64,000 nt of DNA from Paenibacillus sonchi (GCF_016772475.1 NZ_CP068595.1:6324001-6388000), one strand, 5' to 3'. Counted from the first letter of the stretch, positions 45,573-56,039 are shown. Program-made: numbers and translations. Notes: generated from the letters alone by a model not told the origin.

Positions 45573-46676
45573 TTACACCGTAAGCAGTCTTTTTCCTTCA
45601 GCTAGAATATTCAGGCTTGCATTATAATCCCGATCATGATGGGTTCCGCAATTTGTACACGTCCATTGACGCAGGTTCAGATCCTTTACGTCTTTGTTTT
45701 TGAATCCGCAACACGAACATAACTGCGAGGAGGCAAAGGTTTTACCTACAGTAATGACCTGACGTCCATACCACTTGGCTTTATATTCAAGCAGGGTTCG
45801 GAATTGATACCAGGAGACCTCGCTAATCGCTTTCGCCAGCTTATGATTTTTCATCATGTTAGAGACTTGCAAATCTTCAATCACAATCAGGTCGTGGTTT
45901 TTGACAAGTTGTGTTGAAATCTTTTGCAAGTAATCTGTTCTTGCATTGGCTATACGTTCATGGATTCGAGCTACTTTAACACGTTGTTGATTCCAGTTTG
46001 AAGAGCCTTTTGACCGTCTGGATAAGATCCGCTGCTCCCGAATGAGTTTTTGTTCCATTTTCCGTAGAAATTTAGGATTTACAAACACTTCGCCATTCGA
46101 TAGAATAGCGAAATCCTTTAGCCCCACGTCAATTCCGACCTCTAGGTTTGTTGAGGGCAAGGCTTGCACCTCGGTTTCTACCAACAACGAGACAAAGTAT
46201 TTTCCTGAAGGATTGCGCCGGATCGTAGCGGATTGGATCCGGCCTTCAATTTCTCTGGACTTTGCGAAACGAACCACGCCAAGCTTCGGTAACTTAATGC
46301 GGTTCCCGTTCACTGCAATGTTTCCATTGGTGTGTTTGGTGGTATACGCCTGAACCTTGTTCTTTTTGGACTTGAAACAGGGGGCATCGTTTTGTTTTTT
46401 GAAAAACCGAGTGAAAGCATCCGCAAGGTTCTTCACAGACGATTGAATCGCAATGCTATCTACTTCTTTTAACCAAGGGAGTTCCTTCTTCAAATTCGGC
46501 AGTTCAGAAGAACAGGAAAGATAATTTAATCCATTCCCTGTGGTTTCAAAGGTATCCTTCCACTTGGCTAAGAAGTGATTGAACACATACCGGCAGCATC
46601 CAATAGTTTTAGCGATGAGGACTTCTTGTTCGGGGTTGGGATAGATACGGAATTTGTAGGCTTTATTTACTAACAT
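45573..46676 (-). CDS. tnpB: IS200/IS605-type TnpB, RNA-guided nuclease
   Basis: 367 residues, intact. The RuvC-like triad is visible: Asp in [13 protein letters not shown] (~185), Glu in [12 protein letters not shown] (~270) and Asp in [15 protein letters not shown] (~350). The zinc finger CSCCGFK...CTNCG lies between the last two. TnpB cleaves DNA guided by RNA from the element end and helps keep the insertion. No TnpA transposase is present, as in IS1341-type elements, so mobility depends on a TnpA elsewhere. ATG 46676 ([14 protein letters not shown]) is the family start. Confidence 0.95.
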   Translation of the reverse strand: MLVNKAYKFRIYPNPEQEVLIAKTIGCCRYVFNHFLAKWKDTFETTGNGLNYLSCSSELPNLKKELPWLKEVDSIAIQSSVKNLADAFTRFFKKQNDAPCFKSKKNKVQAYTTKHTNGNIAVNGNRIKLPKLGVVRFAKSREIEGRIQSATIRRNPSGKYFVSLLVETEVQALPSTNLEVGIDVGLKDFAILSNGEVFVNPKFLRKMEQKLIREQRILSRRSKGSSNWNQQRVKVARIHERIANARTDYLQKISTQLVKNHDLIVIEDLQVSNMMKNHKLAKAISEVSWYQFRTLLEYKAKWYGRQVITVGKTFASSQLCSCCGFKNKDVKDLNLRQWTCTNCGTHHDRDYNASLNILAEGKRLLTV

Positions 46677-46929
46677 CATTTTCACCTAACTTTTTGATGT
46701 AGAATGTTTTGCCGGATCTGTTCCTCTCTATGTTTGCTAAGTAATCAACCCATAGTTAAAAATGATACCTGTAGCCATCTGATCCAGCATTTCTGTTAGC
46801 AGATATTGATATCACTCAGTAACACTTTACACACCCTATCCTATGTTGTCCATCACAAGTTAAAGGATAACAGATGTTAAAAATTAATTCGAGTTATTCT
46901 CTCTAAATATCGGTGTTTTTGTTTGTTTT

Positions 46930-46975
46930 CAAAGAAAAATGCCGGACACGACGTATCTAAGGGTTCGTCGTGTCC
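46930..46975 (-). terminator. Terminator of the selO gene
   Basis: Perfect 10-base stem GGACACGACG/CGTCGTGTCC (46944-46953, 46966-46975) followed on the minus strand by GGCATTTTTC. The remaining DNA at 46686-46930 and 46976-47115 is AT-rich, should hold the left end of the TnpB element, and shows no gene. Confidence 0.85.
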
Positions 46976-47115
46976 AGCACCGATTCATCTCAAGATGAAG
47001 TATACGCAAGAACAGCCCAATGGCATTAGAATGAAACACCTTCTCATGTTGCTGCTCCGGTATGGGCTGGCGAACATATCGGCTTACAGATCAATCAAAA
47101 TCACTAAAATTTGAA

Positions 47116-48575
47116 TCAGGTACCGCAGAAGGTCCGGTAAGGACTGGAGCAACTTTCTGGCAGTGTCGAGTACTCCTCCTGTTCGGGAGAGTAGGCGTAA
47201 GGGTTCGAAAGCACCCCAGAAAACGCTCCATCACACTGAAGTCTTCACGTTCTACCGCCGCTTCCAGAGCCTCCTCTACCCGGTGGTTACGGGGGATCAG
47301 GGCCGGGTTGCTGCTGCGCATCAGCTGCCTGGAAGCGTCTTGCGATTCCTTCTGTCTGCCCAGTCTGGCCTCCCACTGCTGATGCCACCCGGCAAATTCC
47401 TTACTGTCAAACAGCTCTCTGTCTGCCAGCTTGCCTAACGTTAAGGCACGGAAGGTATTGGTATAGTCCGCACGATGCTTGTGCATCATGCCAAGAAGTT
47501 CCTCAATCAAAGCTTCATCCTGCTGTTCTTCGTTATAGAGTCCCAGCTTTGCCCTCATTCCCGCGAGCCAGTTCCGGTAATACCGCTCAGTAAAATCGGA
47601 AATTGCCTCCTCGGCCAGCCGGACCGCCTGGGACTCGTCGTCATGCAGCAGCGGCAGCAGAGTTTCGGCAAACCTTGCGAGATTCCAGGCAGCAATTTGG
47701 GGCTGGTTACCATAGGCATACCGGCCGTGTTGGTCAATGGAGCTAAATACCGTCTCAGGATCATAGGTGTCCAAAAAGGCACACGGGCCATAATCAATGG
47801 TTTCTCCGCTAAGGGCCATGTTGTCCGTGTTCATTACCCCGTGAACAAAACCAACGAGCTGCCATTTGGCAATCAGTGCCGCCTGGCGTTTAACCACTTC
47901 GTGAAGCAGGGAAAGATAACGGTTAGCTGCACCTTCAGCTTCCGGATAATGTCTTTGCAAAGTGTAATCTGCCAGGGCCCGGAGATCCCCGGTAATGCCT
48001 CTTGCGGCAGCGTATTGAAACGTCCCGACCCGCAGATGGCTGGCAGCCACCCGGGTGAGAACAGCTCCCGGCTGCTCGGTATCCCGGATGACCGGCTCAC
48101 CGGTAGCGGCTACGGCCAGACTGCGGGTTGTTGGAATGCCAAACCCATGCATGGCTTCACTGATCATGTATTCGCGGAGCATGGGCCCAAGAGCCGCACG
48201 GCCATCCCCCCGCCGGGAGTAAGGCGTTCTGCCTGACCCCTTAAGCTGGATGTCAACCCGCATTCCCTGTGGAGTGATTTGTTCGCCAATCAGCACGGCT
48301 CTGCCGTCACCCAGCATCGTAAAATGCCCGAATTGATGCCCGGCATATGCTTGTGCAAGCGGCTCCGCCCCTTCGGGAATCTCATTGCCTGCAAAAACCG
48401 CAGTGCCCTTATCGCTGCGCAGCGCCGGGCCGTTCAACCCCAGGGCTGACGCCAGCGGGTCATTAAAAATGATCAGCTCCGGTAAACGGACTGGCGTTGG
48501 CTTGACTCGTGTAAACAATGATTCCGGCAGTCTGGCATAGCTGTTGTCGAAGCTCCATCCTGTATCCACCGTCAT
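47116..48575 (-). pseudogene. selO: SelO/YdiU pseudokinase-fold AMPylase, frameshifted near the C-terminus
   Basis: From ATG 48575 (AAAGGAG upstream): [78 protein letters not shown]: the full SelO pattern, including the inverted kinase active-site GVMNTDNM. The last ~40 codons are out of frame: at GGGG 47214-47217 (CCCC on plus) one added G gives [20 protein letters not shown] and the family C-terminus ending FCGT at 47116 (486 residues), with the conserved penultimate-region Cys. SelO attaches AMP to Ser/Thr/Tyr of redox proteins. Likely intact. Confidence 0.88.
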
Positions 48576-48672
48576 AATGTCTCCTTTTTTTCTGTTGTGC
48601 TTCAATTTCTTAGTAGTTTGCACTGGTGCCCATTTATTATGCCCTTCCCAATCCGGAACTGTTCTCTTATCT

Positions 48673-49607
48673 TTAAGGGGTTCCCGGCACCTGTAAGGAT
48701 TTCAAATAATCCCTAACAGCCTGAGTTTTTTTATCGCCGTTCTTCTCCAGCAGCACCAGGAAATCATTAAGCTGGGTCAACAGCGGACTGGCCTCAATCT
48801 GCTCAGGCCCTGCTTCGGACAGTGTATTCTCATAAGCGATTGCCGCTTCTTCACTTATCATCTGTGTCTTATTGTCAAACAGCGGCGTGTTCGGGGAGCC
48901 GTAAAAAACATATTTCTTCGCCACGCCAAAAGCTTCCTTCACAGCCGCAGCACGGTTGGAGGTTGGGTAGGTTTGCAGAAAGGTTTCGTACTCCAGCGCC
49001 CGGTCTGCGACTTTGTACCAGTCGATCAGCAAAGTCCCATCCACTGCGGACGGCTGCTCCGACCCGGCAGCCATCAGCTCAAAATAAGCCTGCAAATCTT
49101 TGGTGAGATAAGGCTTGAACGCTTTGAAGCTTTTGTATTCCATGACCGGATAAAAGCGGCCCCCCCGGCTTCAAGCTTATAGTCCATGGCAGACAAGTCC
49201 TGCAGAACAATGCGGGTCTGCAATTGCTTCACTTTGGTACGTGCCAGCACCATGGGCATCCCTTTGGTATAAATGCTCTTGATGTCCTTTTGAATAGCGG
49301 GTGTATTCATACGTTTGGCGGCTGTGGGCAGATAGGCTTTTAGGCCATTTTCCAAATGCAGGACCGCGATATTAGCCTCTCCGGGCGTCATTTCATCTAT
49401 TCGGTTAACCAAGGTGCCTTGGGCCAGACTTAGGGAGGAAGGCTGCTTCACTCTCTGTTCAAACAGGAGGAACGCTGAAGAAGACTTCGCTGCTGCGGCC
49501 GCAGTCCGGTTCGGGAGGGCCCCGGAACCGGCAATTCCGGCACTCGTCAGGAACAGAATGACACCCAGGCTGGCAGCTATTTTTTTGGTGAACGTTGTTT
49601 GTTTCAT
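48673..49607 (-). pseudogene. Secreted protein of unknown function, frameshifted at a G7 run
   Basis: Signal peptide MKQTTFTKKIAASLGVILFL, then a soluble ~280-residue part. The frame from ATG 49607 (AAGGAG five bases upstream) ends out of register after LEAGG; one more G in the seven-G run 49160-49166 gives EAGGGRFYPVMEYKSFKAFK and a 311-residue protein ending at 48673. No family recognised; no cysteine pair or metal motif. Its start overlaps the amidohydrolase stop by four bases, so it is the third gene of that operon. Confidence 0.75.
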
Positions 49608-50494
49608 AAGGACTCCTTCCTAAGCTCCGCGATCCGCTGGCCGATACGCGGAAATAGCTCAAAGGCATTCCGGTAGAATACCTTTTCGTGATGCTGCTCG
49701 GGGACGAGCCTGCGGATAAATTCTGCGTACAGACCGATTGGCGCCAGCGGCCAGTCGGTTCCGAACAGCATTTTCTCATAATGATCACAATAGACCAGCG
49801 CCCGGCGGAAATGATCCATGAACAGCGCTTCCTTCATGAACCGTTCAAAATGAGGCCGGTCACCGACGACGAGGCCGGACAAATCGGCGTACACGTTGGG
49901 GTTCTTGGCCACCACTTCAGCAGCATCCATCACCCAGGGATCTCCCAGATGACAGATCATAAAGTTAACGCCGCGCTGCTGATAGGCCAATTCATCTACA
50001 GTGAGCGGATGCGAGTACTTCAGCAATCCGTTCATCGAGTAGGTGTCGCCGGTATGAATCACGACGGGCAAGCTGTACTTAGCCGCCAGCTCATAGACCG
50101 GAGCATAGATCTTGTCATGGACATAATAATGGTAATATCCGGCATACAGCTTGATTCCCGCTACCTCCGGCGCCTGCATCCGCGCTTCGATCCGGTCAAG
50201 CTCCTCCTGGGCCTGCCCCCCGGCCAGCCGGTTTGGATTGATGCCGACACATTCCATCAGGAATGAAGGAACCTCTTCCTCCAGATCAAGACCCATAGGA
50301 TTGGGTGAACCGGAATCGGGAAAAGCTCCCTTCGTCTGCTCCGTGACCCCCATTCCGATGCCGAGAATGACATCGTTTTTGTCAAACTCGGCCTTGAGGC
50401 CGGCCGCAGTGTAATCAACTTTGGATAGATCACTTGCTGTCCGATGGAAGCTGTCGATGTCTGACAGATGGATATGAATATCAATGATCGGCAT
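49604..50494 (-). CDS. TIM-barrel amidohydrolase, Amidohydro-rel type
   Basis: 296 residues from ATG 50494 (AAGGAGG six bases upstream). Metal ligands in DIHIHLSD (HxH, ~6), LPVVIHTGDT (~152), HLGDPW (~185) and LFGTDWPL (Asp, ~250) fit the ACMSD/2-pyrone-4,6-dicarboxylate-like hydrolase/decarboxylase family. The substrate is unknown. It overlaps the GNAT-fusion gene by 14 bases and the next gene by four, so the three act together. Confidence 0.88.
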   Translation of the reverse strand: MPIIDIHIHLSDIDSFHRTASDLSKVDYTAAGLKAEFDKNDVILGIGMGVTEQTKGAFPDSGSPNPMGLDLEEEVPSFLMECVGINPNRLAGGQAQEELDRIEARMQAPEVAGIKLYAGYYHYYVHDKIYAPVYELAAKYSLPVVIHTGDTYSMNGLLKYSHPLTVDELAYQQRGVNFMICHLGDPWVMDAAEVVAKNPNVYADLSGLVVGDRPHFERFMKEALFMDHFRRALVYCDHYEKMLFGTDWPLAPIGLYAEFIRRLVPEQHHEKVFYRNAFELFPRIGQRIAELRKESL

Positions 50495-53400
50495 GTAAAG
50501 CCTCCTTTTCGTCTGCTGTATCTGCAAAGCTTAGATTAAGCAAACCCCGGACATCTTCCGGGTTCAATGCAACGGGTCCCAAGACCAGAAAGGTCGGCTG
50601 TGTCCAAAGCGTTTCCCCGTTCAGAAGAGAAAGCTGATAATCTACACCCTGACAGATCCCCTTGTTATTCACATAAACTGCTGAGCTTTGATTAGGATAA
50701 CTGCTCACCACCTGCAGCATATCCTGACGGGAAGCCGCGCCGATCCGCAAAAGCCCCTTGGATTGAAGCTGTGCCTCCAGTTTGCCGAGCAAAAAACGCC
50801 CTTGCCCCGGGACTTCTACCCATCCTTCTGAGAAGACCTCAGGCGATGGTTTGAAGAAGTTATCATCGGCGAACGAATAATGCGGCAGCGCTTCGCCGCT
50901 TCCGTTGGTCACGGAATGCTGCACACAGAGCACAGGAACACCCGGCAGCATAAGGTAATGCTGATGGAGGACTATTCCCCGGTTCACTTCGTGCTTCGTG
51001 ATGCTGGTAGTAACACGCAGGCCCTTCCAGACATTGCCGTACCGGTCCTCCCGCTCTGCCCAATCCGTGTTTCTCGGCTCCTGCTCCCGGCTGAATCCGC
51101 CTAAACGGGGGATATCCACACCAAGCCCGCCATGCCAAGGGTTCCACCAGGAATGCGGGACCGGTTCCGGGTACGAAGTATCCAGCCATTCTGCGCCGTT
51201 GTGCTTCAAGGAATGCACCACACTGCCAAAGCCTGGCGCAGCCGCTATGGAAAGAATCCCGTTGTTCACCGTATACACAGGACCTGCTGCGCTCTCTTCT
51301 ATTTCACAAGTGACGTTACCGTCTGTCTGAGGGAACCACAGTCCCGAACGCTCCTGAATCCAATCCTCGCCGTGGTAGACGGCCCGGAGCTTCCGGACCG
51401 GTTCGCCTTGCCCGTGGCCATTCTTGTTCTCAGTAGAAATCTCAACATGGGCTGAATGGAGGTGCTGTTCCCGGTCCAGTTCAACCACAGCCAGTTGCCG
51501 TTCAGGTTCCCCACCTTCTTGTACATGCAGTTCGAGTCTCCCGGCAAGCGGTGCCATCTTTCGTTCGATCAGCTCCGCGCTCAGCAACCCTGCTGCAAAC
51601 GGATTGCCGCCGCCGACTACCAGTTCCAGGTGATTGTCCAGCAGCGGAACAACCGGGGTGGACAATTTCCGGGCAAAGGAGCGGAAATCAGACCACTTGA
51701 GGAAGGAATTCAGCGCAAATATAACCGGGTTCGTTTTCACTGCGGCTCCGGCAGCAATCCGGCCAAGCTCATGCTCCAAGCCGAGCGGATAATCTGAGCG
51801 GAGCAGCTTCAGGGAAGGGTCCCAACAGATCCCGCAAGTAACGTTCTCTTCCTTGGAGAACAGCCAGTTTTCTGTAATTTTAGCGCTATCCCAATTCGCA
51901 GGATCGCTGGAGTAGGAGTTGCCCATATCGACATAACGGCCCTGGTACGGCAGGATGAACCGGCTCCCGAAGAAAATAAAATTCGTCAGCAAGTGCATGT
52001 TCTCTTCCAGCACTCTGCTGCTGGTATTGCAAATTTCATAATGGAATCTGGCAATACCGTTTGCGGACAGCTTGGCCACCGACTTGATCTGCAGGCCGGA
52101 GAAATCCTCAGACTCGTATAGGGCTTCAAGAACCTGACTCTCCCCTTCGGCATAGATTTTCACTTCTGCAGCCTGCTTTTTGGAGAATTCCTGTGAGAAC
52201 GGCTTGCCCAGCTTCGGATAGCTCCACCGGAAATTGTGGCTGGAACCGGGATACTCGATCCACATATTGTTATCCAGCTTGTTCATATGCAGCGAGAATG
52301 CCCCGTTTACGGCGACCCACTGATCCCCGTTCTGCCCTCCGTACCGGCCCTGCGTGCCTTTGAGCAAAGCGGAGAGCTTGCTTGTGAAGGTGACTACTTT
52401 GTGTCCGGCGGGGACCGCCGTTACCTCTACCTCATGTGATAAAAGTCCATAGGACCGCAGTCTGAATGGTGCGGGTATAGCCGCCTTGCCTTTCGCCGGT
52501 ACCGTGAAGCGCACCGTACGGTTCGCCCATTCCACGATATCCGTCTCCGGCCAGTCGAAGGAGAACTCTGCTTCCGTGGCAAAATGATTCTCTGCATTCA
52601 GGTACAGCATGGCCGGAGTACCCGGATACAGCTCGCCCGCTTGCAGTGCAACCTTCATCTTGACCGGGAATTTCGGTGCGATGCCAATGCGGAATTCGGC
52701 CCGCTTGCCATTGATGGCCCATGTGCTCATAACCACAGGATGGGTCTTCTTGTTGTTCTGCTCTTCCAGGACCGGGTCCAGCTCAAATTCTCCTTCTATC
52801 ATTACGGTTTCACCCGGAGCAATCGTTTGGGAGACATCCAGGGCATAACGGATACATTTATTATTCTGGCCCTTGATCTCAATCGTCATGGCAGCGGCCG
52901 AGCGGTTTTCGATACGATACTGAACCTTATAGGCGGAACCGAATACGAGATCATGATCATCGATATGTGTAGAAATTGCATAATCCGGCGTATCCAGCGC
53001 GGTCAGCCCGCGTCCGGTCTTCTCAAATTCTGCCCGTAAGGCAAGCGCTCCCTTGCGCCAAGTGTAATCCAGGAAATCAAAACCGTGCGCTGAGCGGCCA
53101 TCCGGCTCAATCCTCAGCTCACGCGTACTGTCGGCGTACCAATCCAGCACCTCGAAGTAAGGAGCCAGGGCTTCAGTCTGTAAAATAGTCGGAATGAAGT
53201 TCATGAGGTGGACGTAATCGTCATTTTTTTCCCAGAAGAACCCGCATTTCTTGTACATCGGTACAGCCTTGGTATTGCCTGCCCAGGTAAATAAATCGAG
53301 CCGCGGCCAGCCCGCTTCTACCGTCTGGCGGACAGCTTTCAGAATCAGATTGCGGCCGACCTTACAGCCGTGATAATCAGGGCGGACATTCAACAACGGT

Positions 53401-53651
53401 ACATACATCGCGCCTTCATCCTGATGGTAGTGCGAGAAGCTGCAAAAGCCGACAACCTCCCCGCCGTCAACAGCAAGAAAGGCATGAAGATGAGACGATA
53501 CCTCCATCATCCGGAGGACGCTGTCCTTTGTTTTCTGGATGGTCCCGCCGCCCCAGCTGTCACTGCTGCGTATCCACATTTCTGCAAGCGCTCCCGCGTA
53601 AGAAGGGTCATATTCGATAATCCGGACTTGCTCCGCAACGGTATTTGCCAT
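50481..53651 (-). CDS. Giant GNAT-fusion protein (1056 aa)
   Basis: An N-terminal GNAT domain (residues 8-150) with the acetyl-CoA-binding segment RPDYHGCKVGRNLILKAVRQ and CGFFWEKNDDYVHL is fused to about 900 residues rich in beta structure: CARDB/Ig-like modules (200-430) and a large galactose-mutarotase/glycosidase-like beta-sandwich part (450-1040) with WWNPWHGGLGVDI. No signal peptide or membrane segment. Typical GNATs have 150-200 residues, so the fusion is unusual. It could acetylate or bind an amino sugar. ATG 53651 has AAGGAG eight bases upstream. First gene of a three-gene operon. Confidence 0.85.
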   Translation of the reverse strand: MANTVAEQVRIIEYDPSYAGALAEMWIRSSDSWGGGTIQKTKDSVLRMMEVSSHLHAFLAVDGGEVVGFCSFSHYHQDEGAMYVPLLNVRPDYHGCKVGRNLILKAVRQTVEAGWPRLDLFTWAGNTKAVPMYKKCGFFWEKNDDYVHLMNFIPTILQTEALAPYFEVLDWYADSTRELRIEPDGRSAHGFDFLDYTWRKGALALRAEFEKTGRGLTALDTPDYAISTHIDDHDLVFGSAYKVQYRIENRSAAAMTIEIKGQNNKCIRYALDVSQTIAPGETVMIEGEFELDPVLEEQNNKKTHPVVMSTWAINGKRAEFRIGIAPKFPVKMKVALQAGELYPGTPAMLYLNAENHFATEAEFSFDWPETDIVEWANRTVRFTVPAKGKAAIPAPFRLRSYGLLSHEVEVTAVPAGHKVVTFTSKLSALLKGTQGRYGGQNGDQWVAVNGAFSLHMNKLDNNMWIEYPGSSHNFRWSYPKLGKPFSQEFSKKQAAEVKIYAEGESQVLEALYESEDFSGLQIKSVAKLSANGIARFHYEICNTSSRVLEENMHLLTNFIFFGSRFILPYQGRYVDMGNSYSSDPANWDSAKITENWLFSKEENVTCGICWDPSLKLLRSDYPLGLEHELGRIAAGAAVKTNPVIFALNSFLKWSDFRSFARKLSTPVVPLLDNHLELVVGGGNPFAAGLLSAELIERKMAPLAGRLELHVQEGGEPERQLAVVELDREQHLHSAHVEISTENKNGHGQGEPVRKLRAVYHGEDWIQERSGLWFPQTDGNVTCEIEESAAGPVYTVNNGILSIAAAPGFGSVVHSLKHNGAEWLDTSYPEPVPHSWWNPWHGGLGVDIPRLGGFSREQEPRNTDWAEREDRYGNVWKGLRVTTSITKHEVNRGIVLHQHYLMLPGVPVLCVQHSVTNGSGEALPHYSFADDNFFKPSPEVFSEGWVEVPGQGRFLLGKLEAQLQSKGLLRIGAASRQDMLQVVSSYPNQSSAVYVNNKGICQGVDYQLSLLNGETLWTQPTFLVLGPVALNPEDVRGLLNLSFADTADEKEALHADH

Positions 53652-53720
53652 GCATTCATCTCCTTATTTTCAATTACACAATGTCAAAAATAACAGATTG
53701 GTTCTGTGGTGCTAGATCAT

Positions 53721-53750
53721 ATTATACTATGGGATGGAAGAATATGACTA
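53721..53750 (-). promoter_or_regulatory. Possible promoter of the GNAT-fusion operon
   Basis: Perfect TATAAT at 53721-53726 on the minus strand with only a weak -35 (TAGTCA, 18 bases upstream). Confidence 0.4.
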
Positions 53751-53785
53751 ACTTTGCTCCAAGCTCATAGTAACTCTACTTTTTC

Positions 53786-54133
53786 TCATTCTCCCCTATT
53801 CTGGTTTTTTGTTCCCCACTCACACAATCCCTCCAAGACGGGTAATAGCGTTTCCGCTTTATCTGTGAGACTGTATTCAACTTTAGGCGGCACTTGAGGA
53901 TACTCCTTCCGGATCACCATACCATCCGCTTCTAATTCTTTGAGCTGTGAACTCAAAGTTTTATAAGTAATAGCACCTATCTGTCTTTTCAGATCATTAA
54001 ATCGGACCGGTTGATTTTCTGCCAGGAGGTATATAATAACCATCTTCCATTTGCCGCCGATAACTGACAATGTATAACCAAAGGGTGTATCTTGAACATT
54101 TTTAACTTTGCCTTTATATTCGGCCATACTCAT
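53786..54133 (-). CDS. HxlR family winged-helix regulator
   Basis: 115 residues with the HxlR pattern FGYTLSVIGGKWKMVIIYLL, RFNDLKRQIGAITYKTLSSQ and EADGMVIRKEYPQVPPKVEY. No cysteine suited to redox sensing is seen. I place the start at ATG 54133, some eleven bases after AAGGA; frames from 54166 are possible. It is divergent from the arginase-family gene, with a dyad in the shared gap. Confidence 0.88.
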   Translation of the reverse strand: MSMAEYKGKVKNVQDTPFGYTLSVIGGKWKMVIIYLLAENQPVRFNDLKRQIGAITYKTLSSQLKELEADGMVIRKEYPQVPPKVEYSLTDKAETLLPVLEGLCEWGTKNQNRGE

Positions 54134-54152
54134 ATTCACACTATCCTTTCGG

Positions 54153-54181
54153 GTAGTACCTATCATATTAGTGCGTACTAC
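54153..54181. promoter_or_regulatory. Dyad in the hxlR/arginase intergenic region
   Basis: GTAGTAC (54153-54159) and GTACTAC (54175-54181) are perfect inverted repeats 15 bases apart, overlapping the hxlR leader; a likely operator for the divergent pair. Confidence 0.6.
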
Positions 54182-54238
54182 TTTTTTATTTGTGCCCAGT
54201 TTATACTAACCATACTTTGATGTAAAGGAGAGCAAGAA

Positions 54239-55153
54239 ATGACCAAAAAAACAATCCGTCTGTTAATGCCAGAGTGGCAAGGAGGGAACAATCCAAACTA
54301 CTCTTTTGGTGCCGAACTGCTTGCCTGGCTGGCTCCGGACAATGAGCAACCCCTTATTCAAGTACCCGTTCAAGCCTATGATGGAACCCCTCTGCACAAC
54401 GAGAACGGCATGTATGGAAGAACACAGCTGCTTGAGCAATTAGAGGCTGCCCGGCATCTCATCGATGCCCATAAGCCGGACCGTATTGTAATGTTTGGCG
54501 GCGACTGCTTAGTCGAACAAGCTCCATTTGCCTATTTAAACGAACGGTATGGCGGGGAATTGGGTTTAATCTGGATCGATGCTCACAGTGACTTAGTCAG
54601 ATATGCCGGGTATGACAACGGACATACTTTGCCTCTCGGGAATCTTTTGGGAGAAGGAGATGAGGAATTTGCAAGGCATGTGAAAATTCCGCTAAAACCT
54701 GAACATGTCTTTATCGCGGGATTAGCTGCTCCTACAGAGAAAGAAATAGAAGTGATTTCAGAGGCGTTTCAGAGACTGGGCATAGCTCCTGAAGAACAAG
54801 ATACAGAGATGATTCAGCGACTGGGCATACAAACTGCCGGAACCCAAGAGCTAACGAACAGTACTGAATCTATAAAAGAGTGGATTAAGGAAAACAGTAT
54901 TAAGCACCTGGCTATCCACCTCGATCTGGATGTGCTTGATCCAAAGGCATTCCGTTCTTTATTATTTGCCAATCCTGAAGCTCCTTATAATTATTCTCCT
55001 GCGGGAACAATGCAAATGCCTCTGCTATTGAAACTGATAAAAGAACTATCGGAAGCAACAGATGTAGTTGGATTAGGGATAACGGAGCATATGCCATGGG
55101 ATTCGATTAACCTGAAAAATCTGCTCAGAGAAATACCTATTCTGAATACGTAA
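54239..55153 (+). CDS. Arginase/agmatinase superfamily protein
   Basis: 304 residues with the two-manganese site: VMFGGDCLVEQ (position 1 is Cys where ureohydrolases have GGDH), WIDAHSDL (DAHxD) and LDLDVLDP (DxDxxDP). The fold hydrolyses guanidino or amidino groups to urea or related products; replacement of His by Cys occurs in a subgroup of unknown substrate. AAAGGAG lies eight bases before the ATG. Probably controlled by the divergent HxlR gene. Confidence 0.88.
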   Translation: MTKKTIRLLMPEWQGGNNPNYSFGAELLAWLAPDNEQPLIQVPVQAYDGTPLHNENGMYGRTQLLEQLEAARHLIDAHKPDRIVMFGGDCLVEQAPFAYLNERYGGELGLIWIDAHSDLVRYAGYDNGHTLPLGNLLGEGDEEFARHVKIPLKPEHVFIAGLAAPTEKEIEVISEAFQRLGIAPEEQDTEMIQRLGIQTAGTQELTNSTESIKEWIKENSIKHLAIHLDLDVLDPKAFRSLLFANPEAPYNYSPAGTMQMPLLLKLIKELSEATDVVGLGITEHMPWDSINLKNLLREIPILNT

Positions 55154-55209
55154 GGTCATATACCGGATTTGTATAGAACAATCATCTGCTTAATTATGAA
55201 AATACAACA

Positions 55210-55246
55210 AAAGCGTGCTCCCTGCCGAGGCATTGGAGCGCGCTTT
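55210..55246. terminator. Bidirectional terminator between convergent genes
   Basis: Arms AAAGCGTGCTCC (55210-55221) and GGAGCGCGCTTT (55235-55246) pair with one mismatch, flanked by AAC and TTGTTG, between the arginase-like gene and the end of the nine-gene operon. Confidence 0.8.
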
Positions 55247-55262
55247 GTTGTACATCCGTCTG

Positions 55263-56036
55263 TTAATCCGAAGTCTGGAACACATACTCCCCTTCGCCAA
55301 TCCGGATAGTTTGTCCCCCCAGAAGTTCAGAGTCCGTGTCCAGGATCACCTGCATGAACCGGTTCTCCTCCCCTTTGACGAAATCGTAGAACTTGTCTCC
55401 GATCTGCAAGACAGCGGATGTATCCGTTGACTTCACAACCTCCAGGCCAAACAAATCCGCCCAGTGTCCGGCAGCAGCGGCGGGGTCCGACACGCGGAAG
55501 ACCGCCCGCCTGATCCCGACCCGGCCTGCAGGATGAGGCCGGACAATGCCGGAAGCCGTCAGCCTGGCCAACCGCTCTTCATCCGTTCCTTTCCACTGAA
55601 TAATAAACGGATAGACCAGCCCGCCGAAATCTCCGGCAATGGTCATCATGCGCCATTCGATCAAGCTGCCGGACATATCCAGGCGTTTGCCGTCCATAAT
55701 GGGCGACAAGCTTAAGCCCTCTGCGGTTAACGATGCTGCCATTTCCTCAATATCGTCGGTGCGGATCACCACCCGGCTCAGCACTTCATGCTCAGGCAAA
55801 GCGGCAACGACATCCCGGACAACCAGGTTGTACCCGGTGGACCGGGCCAATTCGGGCGATTCAATCCCCAGAAACTCGATGTAAGTCAGACCGAAGTAGC
55901 TTAACGTATTGAAAGTGCCCCAGTCCTTATGGGAACCTCCCTTAAAGGCAATCAGACCCTTCTCCCCGAAGACCTCGATGACATGGTCTAAATTGTTGAT
56001 GTAATGAACCAAGTGATCCCATTGTTTGCTCGCCAT
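55263..56036 (-). CDS. VOC-fold (glyoxalase-like) protein
   Basis: 257 residues made of two beta-alpha-beta-beta-beta VOC units: DHLVHYINNLDHVIEVFGEK at the start and RRAVFRVSDPAAAAGHWADL near 175. It matches the Glyoxalase-like group (fused two-domain) of Firmicutes. It may be a lyase or hydrolase; catalytic residues are not certain. It starts four bases after the P5C-reductase-like gene stops and is the last gene of the operon. Confidence 0.85.
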   Translation of the reverse strand: MASKQWDHLVHYINNLDHVIEVFGEKGLIAFKGGSHKDWGTFNTLSYFGLTYIEFLGIESPELARSTGYNLVVRDVVAALPEHEVLSRVVIRTDDIEEMAASLTAEGLSLSPIMDGKRLDMSGSLIEWRMMTIAGDFGGLVYPFIIQWKGTDEERLARLTASGIVRPHPAGRVGIRRAVFRVSDPAAAAGHWADLFGLEVVKSTDTSAVLQIGDKFYDFVKGEENRFMQVILDTDSELLGGQTIRIGEGEYVFQTSD

Positions 56037-56039
56037 CGT

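Noticed and set aside
46923..47114. 63-codon plus frame between TnpB and selO
   Set aside because: It covers the selO terminator hairpin and shows no coding signal.
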